Below, piece by piece: positions 24,226-35,654 of a stretch of DNA of 64,000 bases. Every line of letters begins with the position of its first letter. Positions within the stretch are counted from its first letter, which is position 1. The notes beneath the pieces were generated by a model, which worked only from the letters and a program-made list of their open reading frames with translations, did no database searches and was not told the origin of the DNA. The DNA is from Leucocoprinus leucothites (taxonomy: Eukaryota; Basidiomycota; Agaricomycetes; Agaricales; Agaricaceae), in the NCBI GenBank assembly GCA_013368445.1, contig JAACJO010000012.1, positions 310,001 to 374,000 of the forward strand, read 5' to 3'. A program made the translations under genes and the position numbers.

Positions 24226-25967
24226 ATGCCTATGTACCCCCAATCCTTTGTTTCTACTTCGACTGCTGGCCAGCCTGAACATAAGGCCAATGGCCTCAAT
24301 ACTACTGAGCTAATGTTCCAGCAAATTCTTCAAACTCTTCAGAAATCCGTTAGTCTCCATCGGAATCTATATGAGCTGTCCCAATTTACAATTCTCTAGC
24401 AAGAGGATATTGCTGAACTCCGACGTGAGACGACTGAGCTTCGCTTGGCCAATGCCAGTCTTGAACGCCAGATCCGAGATGGTCTGCAGGTACGTCTAGA
24501 CACTGACTTTCACCCCCGCTGTATGTCTGACCTTCGGAAAGCACAACTACTACACATCGCGCAATGGTACACCTGGCTTTATGACACCTGCACCCCCCAG
24601 TCCTCAACTTCGTGCCAAACTTTCCCCGTTCCTGACGCATGCCATCCCCGCTGTCGCTGTGCAACCACCCGAGCCCTTTTACCGACCGTCACCGTTAGGA
24701 GAAAACTCTTTGGCCGCAGTCCCATTAGGAACTCGTGATATCCCCGGATTCTATGTCGTTATTCCCGCTGGAGGTGCAGGAACGCGTCTCTGGCCGCTTT
24801 CTCGAGAAGATCATCCCAAATTCCTCCTGGACGTCACCCTACAGGGCCGTTCTCTCATTCAAGCAACCTGGGATCGACTGATACCCCTTACTTCATCCGC
24901 CCGAACAGCGGTTGTGGCCGGACCAGCTCATATAGCCTCTATCCGGGAACAACTGCCAGATTTGCAGTTGAATAATATATTGTGTGAGCCTGGCCCCAAA
25001 GATTCTATGGCTGCCATTGGCCTTGCTGCTGCTGTTCTGGCGAAACGCGATCCAAATGCCATCATAGGATCATTCGCTGCCGACCATATGATTTCTGGAG
25101 ACGATGCGTTCCTATCCGCAGTCGCTGAAGCTGTTGCGGTGGCGAGGAAGGATTACCTTGTTACGATTGGCATCGCCCCTTCGCACCCCTCGACTGGTTT
25201 TGGTTATATTCGATTAGGCGAGAAACTCGGGGACAAAGACGCTCCAAATGCCCGCCTGGTCTCAAGTTTCAAAGAAAAGCCTGATGCTCGAACTGCGGCG
25301 TCCTACATCGCCACTGGTATCTACAGGTGGAACGCTGGCATGTTCGTTACCAAGGCTACGCTCCTCCTTGATCTTCTCAAAGAGTACAAACCGGATCTTC
25401 ATGATGGGCTCGTCAAGATTGCAGAGGTGTGGGATGAAAGTGAGGCAGCCCGTGGCCGAGTCCTGGGTGAAATTTGGCACACACTTGAGAAAATTCCCAT
25501 TGACAATGCTGTTGCCGAACCTGCGGCTGCACAAGGCCGTGTCGCAGTTGTACCTGCCACGTTCGGTACGCATTGTAATATATACGTGTCGAGATCAGTT
25601 AACGAATGATGTTTGGATCATTTTTAGGTTGGGATGATGTTGGTGACTTCTCATCTCTGGCAGACTTGCTCCCCGCAGAAGCTAATCAGCCACGTGTGCT
25701 TGGAGACAGCCATCTTGGTACGCGGTTTCTATTTTTGCGAGTGGATAGCTAAATGATTGATGGCTTGGGTTAACAGTGTTGACCGAGCAAGTCGCTGGTG
25801 GTATTCTTGTTCCTGGCTCAGGCAGGCTTATTGCATGCCTTGGAGTGGATGACCTTGTGATTGTCGATATGCCTGACACTTTGCTTGTCACAACGCGTGC
25901 TCGTTCACAGGAAGTTAAGCGGCTGGTGCAGAAGTGCCGTGATGCAGGGTGGAAGCAGCTGCTGTAG
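24226..25967 (+). CDS. Bacterial-type mannose-1-phosphate guanylyltransferase (ManC-like) with N-terminal coiled coil
   Basis: Five exons (24226-24348, 24400-24489, 24542-25565, 25628-25717, 25777-25967) encode about 505 residues. Residues 1-150 are a non-bacterial extension with a predicted coiled coil (EDIAELRRETTELRLANASL) and a Pro-rich linker. The nucleotidyltransferase core begins YVVIPAGGAGTRLWPLSRED with PKF, then EPGPKDSMAAIGLAAAV, GSFAADHMI, GFGYIRLGE, SFKEKPD, GIYRWNAGMFV, FGWDDVGDF and a C-terminal LGVDDLVIVDMPDTLLV. These are hallmarks of bacterial ManC, not of the eukaryotic Psa1/GMPPB type, which reads GGYGTRLRPLT. Reaction: mannose-1-phosphate + GTP to GDP-mannose + diphosphate. 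The bacterial body plus fungal introns suggests an old horizontal acquisition later fitted with an N-terminus. The type II isomerase domain of some ManC proteins is absent. Confidence 0.87.
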
Positions 25968-26428
25968 TGGGCCATGGCAGGGGCGTATCTGGGACGGTAG
26001 GATACACATGTAACTCCGAGGGCTTTTTTGTGGACATTGTTTTGTGCTGTACAACTTGGAGGTTCCGATTAATGGGCTTTGTGTATGTTGTGTTTGGAGT
26101 ACAGACTAGCATGCACTTGGGCGGATTCACGCCCGTAATTATATTACTTGCTTATAAATAGCCTGGTTGCTGATCGTTGGTGTAGCCAAGGCTCGAGGCG
26201 GGTAAGCTCCAGACCGTGGAATTGCGCCATCGTTCATCATTGCGCTTAACTCTCCTCTCGGCGCTTCCGCCATGTGGTGCTCTTCTCCGTTCTCCCCCTG
26301 TCATTGGCTGCTCCGTACCATTTTTTCATAATTCATAATGTCGGCTGGTGCAAATCCATCCCAGCCTCTCCTTTCACCACCACGTACGTTTACGACCTCG
26401 CTTCCTGCGAGCTAACGAACTCAGCGTC
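25968..26428. promoter_or_regulatory. 461-nt spacer between ManC-like gene and permease
   Basis: AT-rich 3' flank to about 26160, then a C/T-rich promoter or leader before the permease ATG. TTCATAATTCATAATG at 26326-26341 is a short direct repeat ending in an out-of-frame upstream ATG (26339). Confidence 0.4.
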
Positions 26429-28572
26429 ATGAGCGTTCATAAAACAGATTCTAGGACCTCAGACAACTACGGCGCTATCTCTGGCACACAGGCGCTCTCT
26501 CCTACAGAGGAACAATCGGATGTACTCCCAGCCCCACCAGTCGACAAGGACAATGAAAGACTGCACAGAGGCCTCTCGGCGCGTCAAGTGCAAATGATAG
26601 CGATTGCGGGAACAATAGGGACTGGGCTGTTCCTCGGTACAGGCAGTTCTCTCGCGACTGGCGGTCCTGCGAGCATGCTTATATGCTACACCGTCATTGG
26701 ATTCATCGTATACGTTACGCTACTACTCCTTGGTGAAATGGCGACGCAGTACCCCATAGCCGGGTCATTCGGAACGTACTGTACGAGGTTTTTCTCGCCT
26801 TCGTATGGGTTCGCGTTGGCGTGGAATTACTGGTTTAATGACTCAGTATCGGTGGCGGGAGACCTAGTAGCAGCGCAGTTGGTGATGTCGTACTGGACGG
26901 ATTGGCATCCTTGGGCGATTGGATTGATTTTCTGGTTTTTCTTGGTGGGCGTGAATGCTGTTCATGTGAGGGCTTATGGAGAGCTTGGTGAGTGCCACTA
27001 TTGGTCGTGGCGTTAAATGTGTGTACCAACGAATCTTCAGAGTATTGGCTTGCTTCATTGAAAGTCATTGCGATTATCGTGTTCATCATTCTCGGTATTC
27101 TTGTGAACGTTGGTATCAATCCTGAACATCGGTATATTGGCAGCGAGTACTGGAGAATTCCTGGTGCACCTTTTGTGGGAGGATTCGGTGGATTTGCTCG
27201 TGTATTCGTAACAGCGAGCTTTGCCTGTGAGTAGCGCTTACCGCTCTCTTGTCTAATGGGCTTCTAACTTTTGTGGTTAGACGGTGGGACCGAGAGTTTG
27301 GGTATTACGGCTGGTGAAACCAAGAATCCGTCTAAGAACATGCCTAGAGTCGTCAAGTTTGTCTTCTGGAGGTGAGCGTATCCTGCATCTTAGAAATGTT
27401 GTATTTATGCTAAGATTCCTCTCAGAATCCTCATTTTCTACGTCGTCAGTGTACTGCTCATTGGTCTCAATGGTTAGCACGGTATTTTTTCTGCTTCTGT
27501 GAACTAATGCTAATATGATTTTCATGACAGTGCCCTACACATACCCCGATCTTTCCAACCGGAGCGCTGTCACTTCACCTTTTACGATTGTGTTCCAACA
27601 AGTTGGCTCCGGTGAGTTCCAAGTTCATCCGGCCGACTCAAACGCTCATGATACCTTAATCTAGCTGGTGCTGCATCATTCATGAACACAGTCGTCTTCA
27701 CATCGGTGCTTTCTGCTGCAAATCACGCGCTATTTGCAGGTACTCGAGTCCTTTACGGTAGGATACACCATTTCTGGACATGAAAGGCTTCCTCTGACAA
27801 TGGTGTATTTTCAGGTCTCTCCGCCGTGAAACAGGCTCCTCGCCTCTTCTCCTGGACTACAAAGGGTGGAATTCCTCTACCTTCGTTGTTGGCAACGAGT
27901 AGCATCAGTATTCTCTGCTTTGGTAGCAGCTATATCGGCAATGGGGTGCTTTGGAGTTGGATACAAAACCTCGTCGGCGTATCCAATCAAATTGCCTGGT
28001 TTTCGATCGGCCTTGCAAGCTGGCGGTTCCGCAAGGCCTGGGTTAGACAGGGGCGTTCTTTGGACGATATGAAATTTCGTGCGGCGTGGACATGGCCTTG
28101 GGGCCCTGCATTCGTGGTACGCAAATCCCATTCGTAGTCATCATTGCTTTCTGAAAGCCTGCACAGGTTATAACCGTCTTCTGTCTGATTCTGAGTAAGC
28201 CTTCTTTTATTTGTGATGCTGTTCGGATACTTGACTGATGGGATATTGATAGTCCAAGGATGGTCCTCATTCTACCCAACATTTCAGCCGATCGACTTCG
28301 TCTCATATTATATTGAGATTCCCGTCATGATTGTGATGTATATCCTCTGGATGCTCATCAAACGGCCGGGACTTCAAGCCTCCACCGAGACCTCTCAGTC
28401 AAAGCGGCTGTGGTACAGTGACCTTGTAGACGTCAGTACTGTGGATCTATCCAAGGACGAATACCAAGATGTCGAGGTTGACAAAACTGAAGATGAGACA
28501 AGGCAGAAGCGGGTGACGAAAGGGAACCTTGGAGCAAGGATGCTCTGGAGATTTTATTATCTGGTGGTGTGA
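26429..28572 (+). CDS. Amino-acid permease, APC superfamily (fungal YAT family)
   Basis: About nine exons. After a hydrophilic N-terminal tail (MSVHKTDSRTSDNYGAISG) the YAT signature appears: LHRGLSARQVQMIAIAGTIGTGLFLGTGSSLATGGP. About twelve hydrophobic segments follow, with LLGEMATQYPIAGSFGTYCTRF, YGGTESLGITAGETKNPSKNMP, SAANHALFAGTRVLYGLS and NLVGVSNQIAWFSIG. These place it with fungal general or broad amino-acid permeases such as Gap1 and Dip5, which import amino acids across the plasma membrane with protons. Substrate specificity cannot be read from sequence. The C-terminal cytosolic tail is Lys/Glu-rich, as expected for ubiquitin-dependent endocytosis. The ATG at 26429 is chosen because upstream in-frame codons have no ATG. 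Confidence 0.93.
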
Positions 28573-29767
28573 TGGCCAGGCTGTAGGAGCTTTGTAGAAG
28601 TTGATTTTTACGTTGTTGGTGCTTCCCTTTGATTTCGGCCGCCAAGCACACCCGGTGAATGCTCTGGCCAAGGGGTGGGTCGACAGCACCAGAACGCAAG
28701 TAGACAACCACGCACTCCACGCACGCAAAGAAGTGTGTTGTTCGGTTGCGCTATCCTAGATATCCGTATACCTTGTCTATATCCTTTATACACATGTGGT
28801 CTATATGAACAGTAGCTCGATTCCAAAGCCAGTGGGTAATCGACGCACGTTCAAGCGCGAAAAATAGTTAATCGTTCTTGATCACGTCCTGATTGATGTA
28901 CGGCAGGAGCTTGGGAGCCTCATGATCATATATATTTCCTGCACCTCATGTTTATATAAGTCGGACAAATGCCGAAAAGCCTCATCAACTCACGTTCCTG
29001 TTCCAAGGGTTGACATCAGATGTATGGGCTATAATCATGCCTTTAACCTGATCACGCGGGCTTGGGTGCTTACAGAAGGACAAGGGGCTGTGTCCTTCGC
29101 TGATGGGCGTCAGCTGTTTTGAAAATCGAAAGCATTTAAGCTCTCATAACACGGGGTTAACATGTATCGCTTATTGCTGCCACATCCCTAATTTCTGTTT
29201 CACGACCCTTTACCCCAGAGCCATGCTCACCTCAGTCTCTTACTCTCTTCCCCTCTCCAATAAATACCAGAACTCCTTTGAAGGCCCATCATTGTATTTC
29301 TGGGCCCAAGAGGACGGGCAGGTTCGCGATATCTATCGCCGTTCTCGAAGTCTGATTCTTTGATGGTTATTTATAACCCTTGCACTGCACTGCACCTGAG
29401 GCAGGCAGCCAACCAGCGACCTCACCGCATTTGGCGCGTGTGTGTACTCCAGGCCCTTATTGTAATATATAGCAGGAGACGTGAGCTGGGACCTTGCCGT
29501 CTTGTCATTCCCTTGTCCGGATCTATCAGAAGTGCACAAGGATCACTCCTCCCAAGTGGTACCTAGGATAAACACCGCCCACTTCACATTCTCCTCCTTT
29601 CACTCGTAGTGCTTTCGGTTGTATCCTTGGTACTGCTCCCCCCCCCTTTCGCTCTGCGTAGATCCAATTCGTTTGAATACCTGGTGCGTGTTTCTGTCGG
29701 GGAGCTACTGCTTGTTCACAAGGAACTGATTCGTCGTGAAATTACTCGTTTACCAGAAAAGAAATTC
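28573..29767. other. Intergenic, 1.2 kb; no supported gene
   Basis: 3' flank of the permease and upstream region of the next small membrane protein. Pyrimidine-rich just before 29768. No domain, RNA or repeat recognised. Confidence 0.4.
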
Positions 29768-30424
29768 ATGAAGCCCCTTGCAAGGTTCAGATCCTCTCCC
29801 TTTGAGAAATGTCTATTCGCCGCCTTCTTCAGCATCCTTCGACTACGCATCTTCCAGCTTGTCTTTGTCGCCATGCTTCCAACAGTATCCGCCATCCCGT
29901 CGTCTTGGAGTGTCCGTGAAGCAGCAGGTGTAGATGGGTTTCCAAACACGCCGACATCGACAGAACCATTGGCTGCATCCGCATCAACTTCAAGTCCTTC
30001 CGCATCTAGCCAATCAGGATCTGAGAATAGTTCCATGTCGGACACACAATTGGCAATCATGCTGAGTAGTGAGTTTACCTTCAGCTTGATCAACCACTGC
30101 CTGCCTCCCTCCACGAGGATACACACTTTCCCCTCGCTGTCTTAAAGAGGAGGCGTCTAAAAACACCACCAAGACTCGCATCTCTTCCTCTATTATGAGA
30201 AAACCAATTGACTGACGTCATTTCAAGTTATTGCCAGCGTTATCTTCGCGGTTGCCGCCATTCTCTTTTTCCGGAGATGGTGGAAGAAAAGACGAGAGCG
30301 TTCGAGGAATCAGGGAAAATACGAGGACATGGAGCCTCTGTCGGCAAGTTTTCAGCCTGGAGAGCTACCTACTCTTCCATATTTGCCAGATAGTGCTGCC
30401 ATGCGAGCGCCAGGATTGGCATGA
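29768..30424 (+). CDS. Single-pass membrane protein, Ser/Thr-rich ectodomain, basic juxtamembrane
   Basis: Two exons (29768-30068, 30228-30424). The N-terminus MKPLARFRSSPFEKCLFAAF with a following hydrophobic stretch ending PTVSAIPSS looks like a signal peptide. A short Ser/Thr/Ala-rich region follows, then after the splice one strong transmembrane helix (IIASVIFAVAAILFF), RRWWKKRRERSRNQ on the cytosolic side, and a short tail with YEDMEPL. The layout (secreted Ser/Thr stretch, one helix, basic stop-transfer) recalls fungal Mid2/Wsc-like or SKG6-like sensors, but no family-specific motif is visible, so no function is given. The ATG at 29768 is preferred over the one about 105 nt downstream because it supplies the full signal sequence. 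Confidence 0.6.
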
Positions 30425-32354
30425 TCATGCTCGTACTCCATGTTTTGTTGTTGTTTAGAGAAGACGTCGTGGGTCCAAGGTTCGACGAGCAGAGTCGTAC
30501 CTTCTTTGACGATGCGGTGGCGAAACCTGGATATATTATTATCCTTTTGTCCGTCGTTTTGTGATAAGGACTATGGGAATCGGCAACATGGATAGTGTGT
30601 TGTCCTGGGCATTTTTGAAGCAATAGCTAGTATCGGTCCATCCACATCTTTGTATTATTTATCCCTCTCTTGCTCTAATTCCTTATGGGACTGGAATCAC
30701 CTCTGATGCGGTATCAAAATAGTGAAGCTTGGCTATCTGCAGAAGCACCCTACGTGATTATCATGGTGTCTGGTCTGGTGGAACCCGAACGAGATCCTGC
30801 ACTTAATGTCTTCCCCTCTGGGTGATACAATAATTAACTGTGTAGTTCCAAGATCGATTGAGTGGAAGGACTCGCCTTCCGCAATACCATTTGAAGCTTG
30901 AGTTGTCTGTGGATGAGGCAAAATAAATGTGACGGGGTCGGGAAGTACTGGCCAGGGTTTCTGAGCATATTGATTGATCCGGGCGAGACAATGATGTCAT
31001 TCAATGTGAATGAAGGAAACTAGACAACAAGTGTTCCCTCTCCAGAGTTCTCAACTCGATACGTATCTGGCTCGAGGATAAACTTCTCTTTAGCAATTAG
31101 TCAACGCGCATACAAGTGGCTGGGCCATACATACTCTCCTAATTCAAGGATTATATTTTGTATCAATTTCAACCTCTTCAAGTGGTAAACATTTGAACTG
31201 GCGAGCCCGGAATACATGGCGAGGGCCCAGCAGCCTAACAACAAGCAAATTATGTTTCGAGACCTATTGTCTGGTATTAATTATGTAGGGCGTCGTGATA
31301 CCCTTGGGCAGTGCTTTCTACCGGCGATTGATGCATTAGAAAAAGAGATAGGTGCCAATGCCGATGCCGGCCATCCTGAATACGGAGGCTGGCGGACTTC
31401 TGTGTAGTTACACCAGCCCTTGCAGTGCTGTCGACATGTTCTGTAGATTCTCCTTAGAGGTTAGAATAACTAAAGAGCCCTCTCGGTGACAAGCATCCAG
31501 TCGTCTGATGACCCATCCGTTCTGATCTTTGCCGGTATTTGCAATTTGTCTCGCTACGCATAGGTTTATCTGTCTCATGTGCTTCCATTTATTGATAGCA
31601 GATCGATCAGTTTGAATCGTAGTGTTCATGGATTACAATTGAAGGTAAGTAGGAAAGCGATGAGAACGTGGTTAAGGGGCGGATAGAGGTCCACAACGGC
31701 CGTCTGCGATTGCCCTGCCAAGTGTTTGTCCGACTTTACTTTGTTTCCTATTTCGAAGTCAAGGTACAGGGCTAGACCAACTGGCAGCGGGGGCAAATCG
31801 CGAAACCAGGACGCACCTCCGGAGGCCGCGTACTAGTAGTAGGTTTTCCTTTGACAGTTGGTTTACGATGATAACCGAACTGCACCCAACGTGGTGATGT
31901 TTACCGCGTACGAACCTTGAAGGCACTTTCTAGAGAATATTCGTCCTTCAGATAACCCATTTGAGTTGAGTTGAAGACTGTTAGGAAGAGACAGGTAACA
32001 CAAAGTCCCAGACGCGATGCAAGACCAGCTTCGACCACCGGCACAGGAAACCCTATATGTACAGGGCGAAGCTCGGTCAGTGGAGAGTGGCGCACAAAAC
32101 GTCAACGCACCACCGGGAATTTAGAGATATTAGTAGATGCTATCAGGTCATGTTAATATGGTCTAGTAGTAGTAGCGAACAGCTACGCAGATCACCGCTT
32201 CATGGATGTAGGGTGAGCGCCCTTGCCTCGCCTTCAGCTGAACCCTGATTCCCATATAAAAGGAGGTCGATCTTTGGATTGCTACAATTCTTCATAGTTT
32301 CATATCCTCATCGCGAATAACTGCGGCCTTCTTGCTTGGAAATTTCCTTCAAGA
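30425..32354. other. Intergenic, 1.9 kb; no supported gene
   Basis: Only short unsupported open frames are present, the longest plus-strand one at 31216-31407 (63 codons, no domain). The region ends with a clear TATA box at 32255. Confidence 0.4.
32255..32262 (+). promoter_or_regulatory. TATA box of the Gly/Lys-rich membrane protein gene
   Basis: TATAAAAG, 100 nt upstream of the ATG at 32355, followed by a CT-rich stretch suited to transcription start. It is the most canonical TATA box noticed in the window. Confidence 0.6.
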
Positions 32355-32932
32355 ATGTTGATAACACCCTACATCATGCGTCTTGTATATCTCTGTCTGC
32401 TCGCAGTACTTGTCAACGGGAAAGGTGGAGGTGGAAAAGGGGCCAGTAAAGGTACTAGCAAGGGTAGCAAAGGGTCTACGAGTCGGAAGCGGCCCATCAT
32501 TATCGTCAACAACGGTGGTCATAAGGAGTGCCGAGATTCAGTCACGTACGTTAACAATGTCTCTAAAGTTTGATATGATAACTGAACCTATCACCACTGC
32601 AGCAACCAAATTGTAAAGTGTCCGCCAGACAAGAAAGCTGGAATCATTGCTGGAGCTGTTATCGGCGGTGGTGGGTAGCCTCCAAGCACCGTTTACTTTA
32701 GCTTGGATTGATGGACAACAAACTCACAGTTGTCGGCCTGATACTTATTGGTGGACTGGTATGGTGGTGCAGACGTCGTCGCAACAGAGGACACTCGGTA
32801 ACGAGGGCGCTCAATGTGCCGCTGATGTCTACGCGGGAGCGCAAAGAATACAAGCATCTAGGTTCAGAACATGGCCCTTCGGAGTCCAAAGACAAGGACG
32901 TCCTAGAAAGCAAGACCGAGCCTAGTGTTTGA
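32355..32932 (+). CDS. Small secreted-then-anchored single-pass membrane protein, Gly/Lys/Ser-rich
   Basis: Three exons (32355-32545, 32603-32670, 32730-32932). A signal peptide (MRLVYLCLLAVLVNG, from the internal Met at 32376 or the first Met) precedes a low-complexity KGGGGKGASKGTSKGSKGST segment. A small Cys-containing stretch (ECRDSVT, KCPP) follows, then AGIIAGAVIGGVVGLILIGG as the transmembrane helix, WWCRRRRNR as the stop-transfer, and a polar tail. The GxxxG-rich helix could dimerise. It has the same layout as the gene 2 kb upstream but no clear sequence similarity. Function unknown; a cell-wall sensor or adhesion anchor is possible. Confidence 0.65.
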
Positions 32933-33209
32933 AGTTGCAGCTAATTTTTTTACCCATATCCGATGGAGTACCCTCGAAAGTCGCGTAAATATGTATCTGT
33001 GTTCTTGTGTTTACAATTTAGTCGTGGTGCATTGTTGTCTTGCTTAGTGGGTGGAGGTAATATAATTTGTTGCTGGGTCTGTTGTACATGTTTATCATGG
33101 TCATTAGTCACATAACATGATCAAGACGCGCCACGCGTTGTATGAACGTTGTCAACAATTACTAAATCAACTCAGCCTCGATGCCCTTCTTCTAGCATCC
33201 CTTTCTACC

Positions 33210-35557
33210 ATGGACAATGGGCCACTTGGAGGCTTCATTCACCCGATTCCTGTTCCTCCTGTCGCGTTCACATCCTCTGCTGGGAGTTCTAAATCGAGTG
33301 GTAGAGACTCAGTAGGTAACTACAGTCGCCAGTCACTCAAGAGTCTTGACCGTCTACTGGGAGACCACCGTGACCCGAGGAAACTGCAAAAACTTGTTCA
33401 TAAACTGTACGACAACCTCAAGTTTGAGAAGGATAGAGCTGACTATGCGGACCGTCGAGCCTCAGAGGCCATCGCGTATCTCAGGACCATCTGCGAGGAG
33501 AAGCTACGGGCTACGCGAGAGATCTCTCGTTTGGAAGAGGAACTGAAGTCAGCCTTTTCCTTTCAGCACAGCTCTTACATGCATGACTGAGTGCTCTCGC
33601 AGGCTGTACAAAATCCAGTACGAGGAAGCTCAGAAAGAGATCTTCCGTGCCCAGGGTGTAATTGGAGAAGTAGATGAGAGACGTTTCCAAGCCGAGAAAG
33701 AAGCTGCGGACGCAAGATCTGCTATGCGGAAGATGAGGGACCAAATCAATGTCATGAATGCTCAAGATGAAGGCAGGCGACAGGGGCTCGAAGAAGGCTT
33801 TAGAAAGGGAAGAGAAATGGGCTATCGAGAGGGGCTGAGGATGGCTGAGTCTGAGCTAGAGAATATTGCGCGGACTGGGCCACCTGTATCGTCTTCTGCG
33901 GACGCGGAAATGCCGCCTCATTCAAGTGCAGCCAGCCAAACATTGGAGCCACAAATACCTCCTCGACACTCCAGAGCACCAAGTAACATACCCTCGAGGC
34001 CACCTACAGCGCCTCCAGAGACGCCGTCATCACCCTCTGTTCTTCAGGCTACTATCCCGTCAGTAAACCAGCCAGTACAACCAGTCTCTGAGATGCCGGA
34101 GGAACCGGAAGTAATTCGTCCTCGAAGTGTTCGGGCACTTTCTCCCTCACCTCATATCCAACCCTCTGCGATCCCGCCAGACAACTTCATCCCTCATCTC
34201 GAGGAGGATAATAGGATACGCCTGCCGCCACCCCATGAGTTCGGTCGTCTACCACCATCTCCTGAGCCATCAGTGGCCCCTGCTTTGGCAGGCCCTGCCG
34301 AAAATGAGGAGCCTAGAATGATTCCTCCCAAGGTTTCAACCAACTTCCGAGCAGCTTCGGGACATAGATCGACCTCTCCTACTTCGGCGTCAACCACTCT
34401 TTCTCATATGGATATGATCACAGACCCCTACGATACTGGGAGATCACCTATGAGTGTCATCCCGGAATCCCTGAGCCAAGAGGGCAGCCCAGATGTTCGC
34501 GGTGCTGCAAGCCTTGGGCGTCAGCCTTCGCTTGTGAGTAGGCCCTGAACCCAGACAGTCATTTATAGAGCTGATTGAACACAATAGGGCGCACAATCTG
34601 CAAGGCTAATGGGATCAAATCCTGGTCAGCCTATCTACACTCGACCTCGAACAACTTCTGGGGCGTCTTCTATATCATTCCAACCTCCGGTTGTACCGGA
34701 CGCAGATCCACGTACAAGTGTATCAACTACGAGCTCTGCAGCACCCAATATTATGGTCCTACCTCCGGTACGTCCTTTCGTTAGTCGCCTGGGTAGGATT
34801 AACCTATGATCTTTTTTATTTTATTTTCTGTACTCTTTAGTCTGCATCTGGCGCTGGAAGTGGCGAATTTTCATCTAATCCTCGGTCACGGCCGATTTAC
34901 GGTAATCCAAATATGGACAGCTCGGGCGTCTCTTTCATTTCACCGATACCTGAAGCAGATTCTCAGCCCGCTCATCGTATATTTCTACGTTCTCAACCCT
35001 CCGAGTCTCAGATGCCGTCTATGATATCTTCGGGGCATATGCCAGGTGATTTGGGTTATGGCCCCGAGAACACTTCCGGGGACAGTAGGAACCCACCTGT
35101 AATACCCCACCTTGACCTCTATGATAACATAGATGAGGAGGGGGATGCCGTATCGTCAGGCTTCGGTAGTGAGGACTCTTTGACAACGCCCCCCACGAAG
35201 CAAGAAAAGTTACCAAGTCGAGCGGGAAGCATAAGGGGTGCCGCTGGGAGCGCTCTCTCTCATCAAGCAGGAGGGGCAGGTGCTCGTAGCCAGATGAGAG
35301 CCGGAGGGTCTCAGGCTGGACCTTCCAGGGCCGGTTCTGCCGTTGGGGCAGCAGCAGATCCGAATGACGGCGGAGCTGAAGAAGGATACCAGCCCGACTG
35401 GGGGGAGGTTTATCGAAGCACTTTCAGTGTACCGCTCAGGTTTCCTCAACTCCCTCCTGATCTTCAATCTGCTTCTGGGCGTGCTCCCTCGAGGGCTTCA
35501 TCGAAAAGAGGGAAAGGGAGCGTACTCTCGATGAGTTCGAGTAGAAATGGGCAATAG
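33210..35557 (+). CDS. Coiled-coil and intrinsically disordered protein, function unknown
   Basis: Four exons; splices near 33549-33602, 34537-34588 and 34768-34840. The N-terminal 110 residues lead into a long coiled coil (KLYDNLKFEKDRADYADRRA, then IFRAQGVIGEVDERRFQAEK and KEAADARSAMRKMRDQINVM) with a Gly/Arg segment EEGFRKGREMGYREGLRMAE. After about residue 240 the protein is Pro/Ser/Thr-rich and disordered, ending in RAPSRASSKRGKGSVLSMSS. I recognise no known domain; basidiomycete-restricted proteins of this shape are often annotated only as hypothetical. The start at 33210 is the ATG before DNGPLGGFIHPIP; an upstream in-frame Met at 33117 is possible. Its 3' end lies 97 nt from a convergent membrane-protein gene and was copied in the downstream tandem duplication. 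Confidence 0.75.
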
Positions 35558-35654
35558 TGTGTCATGTGGCATTCACCAAAGTTTATATCTACATGCTGAT
35601 GTGCTGATGGTGTTCCGAAATACAGACATATGAATACAGACGCCTGACATGGAT

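Noticed and set aside
29609..29767. Upstream extension of the first single-pass membrane protein
   Set aside because: It begins at a non-ATG codon; the ATG at 29768 already gives a full signal-like start.
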